Assembly (NCBI GenBank): GCA_017629515.1
Contig: JAGBXB010000044.1
Location: 1-36,551, forward strand
Source: Lentisphaeria bacterium
GTDB taxonomy: Bacteria; Verrucomicrobiota; Lentisphaeria; Victivallales; UBA1829
Direction of reading: 5' to 3'
DNA: 36,551 bases
The first letter of the stretch is position 1, and every line of letters begins with the position of its first letter. This document shows positions 33,551 to 36,551 of this stretch, in pieces. The notes under the pieces were generated by a model. It saw only the letters and a program-made list of their open reading frames with translations. It searched no databases and was not told the origin of the DNA. The position numbers and the translations under genes were made by a program.

Positions 33551-34568
33551 AACGAAAAAAGTTGCAGGCTCTTTTCTGATTTTCTTTCTTTTCTGGACTT
33601 TGATCATCCTTGCAGGATTCCTGTTGCTTGACCATACCGGCGGAAGCGGCGGGGGCAAAGGCTCCGGATATGGCGGTTCCGGCAATGGGGCTGGAAGTGG
33701 TTACAGTTCCGGCGGCAGTGGAAGCGGGCAGGGGGGAACGGCTTCTTCCGGAAGCGGCGCTGGAAGTCAGAAAAATATGGAAAACGGGAAAGTAAATACA
33801 CAGGTAAAAACTTCTTCCAAAGCGGATACAAAAGGAAAAACTCCTGTTAAAAATCCTCCTCCGCAACAAAAAAATACCCCGCCTCCTGCGGAATCTTCTC
33901 CGGATCATGAGGGCGCGATCCGGGTCATGGACAACAACAGCAAAAATACAGATACCGCGACCTTTTACCTGCCTCAAAAAGTGCCTGTGGGGAAAAGCGG
34001 AAATGCCGGGACATCAAAAGGATTTTTCGGCGTGGAAGTGGGAGGGGAAGATAAGGTAATATTCCTGCTGGATGTTTCCGGCTCTATGGCAACGACCACT
34101 CCTGACGGCAATTCCACGCGTTTGCAGCTTGTGAAAAATGAGATGGCAAATTCTTTGAAATCCGGTTACCGGGATGCGGAAAACGGCGGGAAACGGGGGT
34201 ATTTCCGTATTGCGACATTCAGTAATGATTGCAGTTTTTTCCCGGAAAAAAAGACAAAATATTATTTCAGAAAGCGTAAAGAGATCCTTGACGCCATTGC
34301 ATTTGTCAATTCACTGAAAAGCGGAGGCGCAACAAATATGAGGCACGCCTGGGGAATGTTACTGCCCATCATCCGGGAACAGCAGATCAGGACGGTTTAT
34401 TTCCTTTCCGATGGAGAACCTACGGATTGTTCACCGCAATCTCTGCTTCAGTTCCTCAATAAAGAGTTTCCCACATTAAAAATCCATACTTTTTCTCTGG
34501 GCATGGCTTCCACACTTCTCAAAGATATTGCCAAAAGTCATAACGGGGTATACCGGGAGATCTTTTAA
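33540..34568 (+). CDS. Membrane-anchored von Willebrand factor A protein
   Basis: The ATG at 33540 follows GGGGGA; an upstream ATG at 33525 lacks a site. The 342-residue product has a basic N-terminus, one membrane segment (~9-30), a Gly/Ser-rich low-complexity stretch (~33-77) and a Pro-rich segment (NPPPQQKNTPPPAES). A vWA domain follows with a complete metal-ion-dependent adhesion site: Asp178-x-Ser180-x-Ser182, Thr265 in GGATNM and Asp291 in FLSDGE. Such domains bind protein partners through a divalent metal. The charge pattern predicts an extracytoplasmic vWA domain on a flexible tether. It is the last gene of the operon; a hairpin lies 40 bases on. Confidence 0.85.
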   Translation: MNIKTKKVAGSFLIFFLFWTLIILAGFLLLDHTGGSGGGKGSGYGGSGNGAGSGYSSGGSGSGQGGTASSGSGAGSQKNMENGKVNTQVKTSSKADTKGKTPVKNPPPQQKNTPPPAESSPDHEGAIRVMDNNSKNTDTATFYLPQKVPVGKSGNAGTSKGFFGVEVGGEDKVIFLLDVSGSMATTTPDGNSTRLQLVKNEMANSLKSGYRDAENGGKRGYFRIATFSNDCSFFPEKKTKYYFRKRKEILDAIAFVNSLKSGGATNMRHAWGMLLPIIREQQIRTVYFLSDGEPTDCSPQSLLQFLNKEFPTLKIHTFSLGMASTLLKDIAKSHNGVYREIF

Positions 34569-34603
34569 GAGTATTGCGGGTCTTTCCTGACTATGGTGGA
34601 TGC

Positions 34604-34635
34604 CCAAAAAAAGACCACCGATCCCGGTGGTCTTT
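34604..34635 (-). terminator. Terminator between converging transcripts
   Basis: AAAGACCACCG and CGGTGGTCTTT form an 11-bp stem. On the minus strand it is followed by a run of seven T, ending the right-edge gene. On the plus strand the T run is short, but the hairpin may still stop the vWA operon. Confidence 0.85.
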
Positions 34636-34652
34636 GAAAAGATTTGCTTTCT

Positions 34653-36551
34653 TTATTTTTCCTCTTGTTTCCGGAATACATATTCCAGAAGATCCAATAT
34701 GAGGCGCGAATCCTGTGTTCCGCAGAAGATCACATAACCTGTGCCGACTTTATTGATGGTTGCCATGTAAAGATCTTTTTCCTTCCCGTGTCCCACAAGG
34801 GGGACCGCTCCGGCAAGTCCGGACGCCATGGGGGAATATACTCTTCTTGTTTTCCAGGTGCGGTTTTTACCGAAAGAAGGAAGATAGATATACTCATGTT
34901 CCAGACTCTTTTTCTGGGTATAGGGTATAGCATGGAGGGCTTTGGATGCGGTCACGCCGAAAAGCTCTTTTGCCAGAACTTTGTCTCTGGAAAAAATCTG
35001 CCCCATCGCAGTATAGCCGAAAATAACTGTTCCGCCGTTTTCCACATAGGTTTTTATTCTCGGAAGAGTATTTTTTGTTACGGCACCTGCCGGTACATAA
35101 ACAGCATCAAACTTATCATTGAAGATGTGTTCAAAGGAGGGGAAAACAATTCCGTTGTCATACCACTTTTTCTGTTTACTTACTGTTTCAAGAGAAAAGT
35201 CCATGCCCCAGTCTTTCTGTGAAGCGATACTCTTGTGTTGACTGTATGCAGCGGGGGTGGCGAGAACAAGGATCTTTCTATTGTATTCCCCTTTTACTGC
35301 GGGGCGTTTCTTCTGTGTTCTTGCAGAAACATTTTTTACAAGAATGGTCTGATCCACATACTGGGGAGTATTGTGGTAGAGGGGCTTGACAGGAGCGCAG
35401 AAATAGATCCCGGTAAGTTTGCAGGGCATGACCGGATTTCCCCAGGGGCCTGACCAGGTATTCCTCACGGAACCTGTGGAAAGATCCCGCAGTTTGGAGT
35501 TTTCTGTGACCGGGAAAGGCAGGAACGCCCATGCCCCGTCATAATCAATGGAGCATCTTCCTGTAAAGTCGGAAAGATCGGAAGAACCGTGGGCGGCAGT
35601 ACCGCAGGATACACGGCGTACCCCTTTGGCATCTTCCAGTTCAAAATAGATCTGTCCCCAACCGGAATTGCCTTTTACCCACAATCCCATCGTATCCACT
35701 TCATCTCTGATGGGAATGGGTTTATCCGGACGGATGATCATATATTCACTGAAAAATTCATTGAGTTTGCGGTCACTTTTGATGGTCAGAGCAAGGCATT
35801 TCCCCATTTCCTTATCCATGACCTCTCTGACGGAGGCTGTTCCGGCAAGCACCCGGTTGTTCCGGGGTTGGGCAGTTTTACCTTCCACAAGAAGAGATTT
35901 TTTCTGTTCCACTTTCCATTTTGCCGCAGAATCCACTTTATCCACTACATAAAATTCCCGGGGATCTGCTTCAGGATCGTGAGGGATGCTTCTTCCTGTG
36001 ATCCTGATGGAGGCAAGGGCCTTGTTTGTAATAAGATACTGTGCGGCTGTACCGGCAGTAAGTTTCAATTTTCTGAACCATACAGAAGGTTTGGAAGAGT
36101 GTCCGTGGAACTCGATATGCTCAATATCGGAAGAATTTGTTTTGATTTCCAGATCAGCACTTCCGCGGCTTGTCCACAGGGCATAGATGATCTTTCCATC
36201 GTATGTTCTTTCAAATTCTGCACAGTAAACCGTATTGGATGTTGTGGGCAGCATCCTTTTGAATTTCACCTGATCCATAACTTTTGTAAAGGTTCCTGTG
36301 GCAGAAGCAGAAGGATTGGGGTAATAGTAGGGGGCACGCCCGGGGCCGCCTGCCCAGAAAGAGGAATCGTAGGAGTTGCCTACACCGCCTCCGTCATTTG
36401 CTCCGCCAATGTGTTCAAAGCCGAAGATATACTGAACAAGCATGTCTCTTACAAACCATTCCGCATGACGGTGCAAGCCCAGAAGTTCCGCTTTTCTTGC
36501 AATGTTTTCCGGACCTGTGGAAGTTTTGATGTGACCATAGCCGAAAATTTC
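34653..36551 (-). CDS. Large glycan-related protein with GATase1-like C-terminal domain, 5' end outside the window
   Basis: The frame stays open to the window edge (the ORF's TTG at 36476 is internal), so about 632 C-terminal codons of a longer gene are visible. The middle consists of beta-sandwich modules (LALTIKSDRKLNE, WGQIYFELEDAKGV, GRCSIDYDGAWAFLPFP) that resemble carbohydrate-binding or family-16-like jelly rolls. The last ~170 residues (RKILVLATPAAYSQH, DAVYVPAGAVTKNTLPRIKTYVENGGTVIFGY, GYVIFCGTQDSRL) form a flavodoxin-like GATase1/beta-galactosidase trimerisation-type fold, common at the C-terminus of large secreted glycosidase-like proteins in PVC bacteria. No catalytic pair can be named because the N-terminal half is missing. 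Confidence 0.65.
   Translation of the reverse strand, partial: EIFGYGHIKTSTGPENIARKAELLGLHRHAEWFVRDMLVQYIFGFEHIGGANDGGGVGNSYDSSFWAGGPGRAPYYYPNPSASATGTFTKVMDQVKFKRMLPTTSNTVYCAEFERTYDGKIIYALWTSRGSADLEIKTNSSDIEHIEFHGHSSKPSVWFRKLKLTAGTAAQYLITNKALASIRITGRSIPHDPEADPREFYVVDKVDSAAKWKVEQKKSLLVEGKTAQPRNNRVLAGTASVREVMDKEMGKCLALTIKSDRKLNEFFSEYMIIRPDKPIPIRDEVDTMGLWVKGNSGWGQIYFELEDAKGVRRVSCGTAAHGSSDLSDFTGRCSIDYDGAWAFLPFPVTENSKLRDLSTGSVRNTWSGPWGNPVMPCKLTGIYFCAPVKPLYHNTPQYVDQTILVKNVSARTQKKRPAVKGEYNRKILVLATPAAYSQHKSIASQKDWGMDFSLETVSKQKKWYDNGIVFPSFEHIFNDKFDAVYVPAGAVTKNTLPRIKTYVENGGTVIFGYTAMGQIFSRDKVLAKELFGVTASKALHAIPYTQKKSLEHEYIYLPSFGKNRTWKTRRVYSPMASGLAGAVPLVGHGKEKDLYMATINKVGTGYVIFCGTQDSRLILDLLEYVFRKQEEK

Overview
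The window looks like a chromosomal segment from a PVC-superphylum bacterium, most likely Lentisphaerota or a close relative. This is inference from gene content: PVC-style secreted carbohydrate-active proteins at both edges, a GAP1/GTPase system, GYF_2 domains and a stand-alone FtsQ. Coding density is high, genes sit in compact same-strand operons, Shine-Dalgarno sites are clear, and several sigma70-like promoters and hairpin terminators can be read. There is no phage, integrase or CRISPR array; the only mobile-element candidate is a ~200 bp MITE-like element at 4100-4297.

Left part (1-11.1 kb): a 5'-truncated TIM-barrel glycosidase-like gene and a secreted CE7-type acetyl esterase lie on +. 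On - are a GuaA that carries only the ATP-pyrophosphatase half of GMP synthetase, and a SIS-domain / FGGY-kinase / AsmA-like operon. A secreted propeller-like protein and a small Nif11-like peptide gene, also on -, follow.

Middle (11.2-21.1 kb): ftsQ on + is followed by a five-gene operon: class III aminotransferase, FGGY kinase, amidohydrolase, L-fucose/L-arabinose-type isomerase and class I/II aminotransferase. It looks like a catabolic route for an unidentified sugar or amino sugar. Next come a structured intergenic region, the RNase P RNA gene rnpB, a small membrane protein and a YrbG-like Ca/Na antiporter with a strong terminator.

Right part (21.2-34.6 kb): one 13.3 kb operon of nine co-directional genes behind a good extended -10 promoter. 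In order it encodes a secreted protein, a GYF/zinc-ribbon/P-loop GTPase (DO-GTPase2-like), a GAP1-N2-like protein on a membrane stalk, a 1012-aa single-pass coiled-coil protein, a GYF multi-pass membrane protein, a MotA/TolQ/ExbB channel protein, two different MotB/ExbD-like single-pass proteins each with an Asp at the membrane entry, and a membrane-anchored von Willebrand A protein with an intact MIDAS. My inference is an envelope-spanning, GTP-controlled, ion-motive-force-driven machine, conceptually close to GTPase/GAP1 conflict systems and to Zorya-type stators but with a different part list. This is the most interesting content of the window. A 3'-end gene for a large glycan-related protein on - closes the window and converges on this operon.
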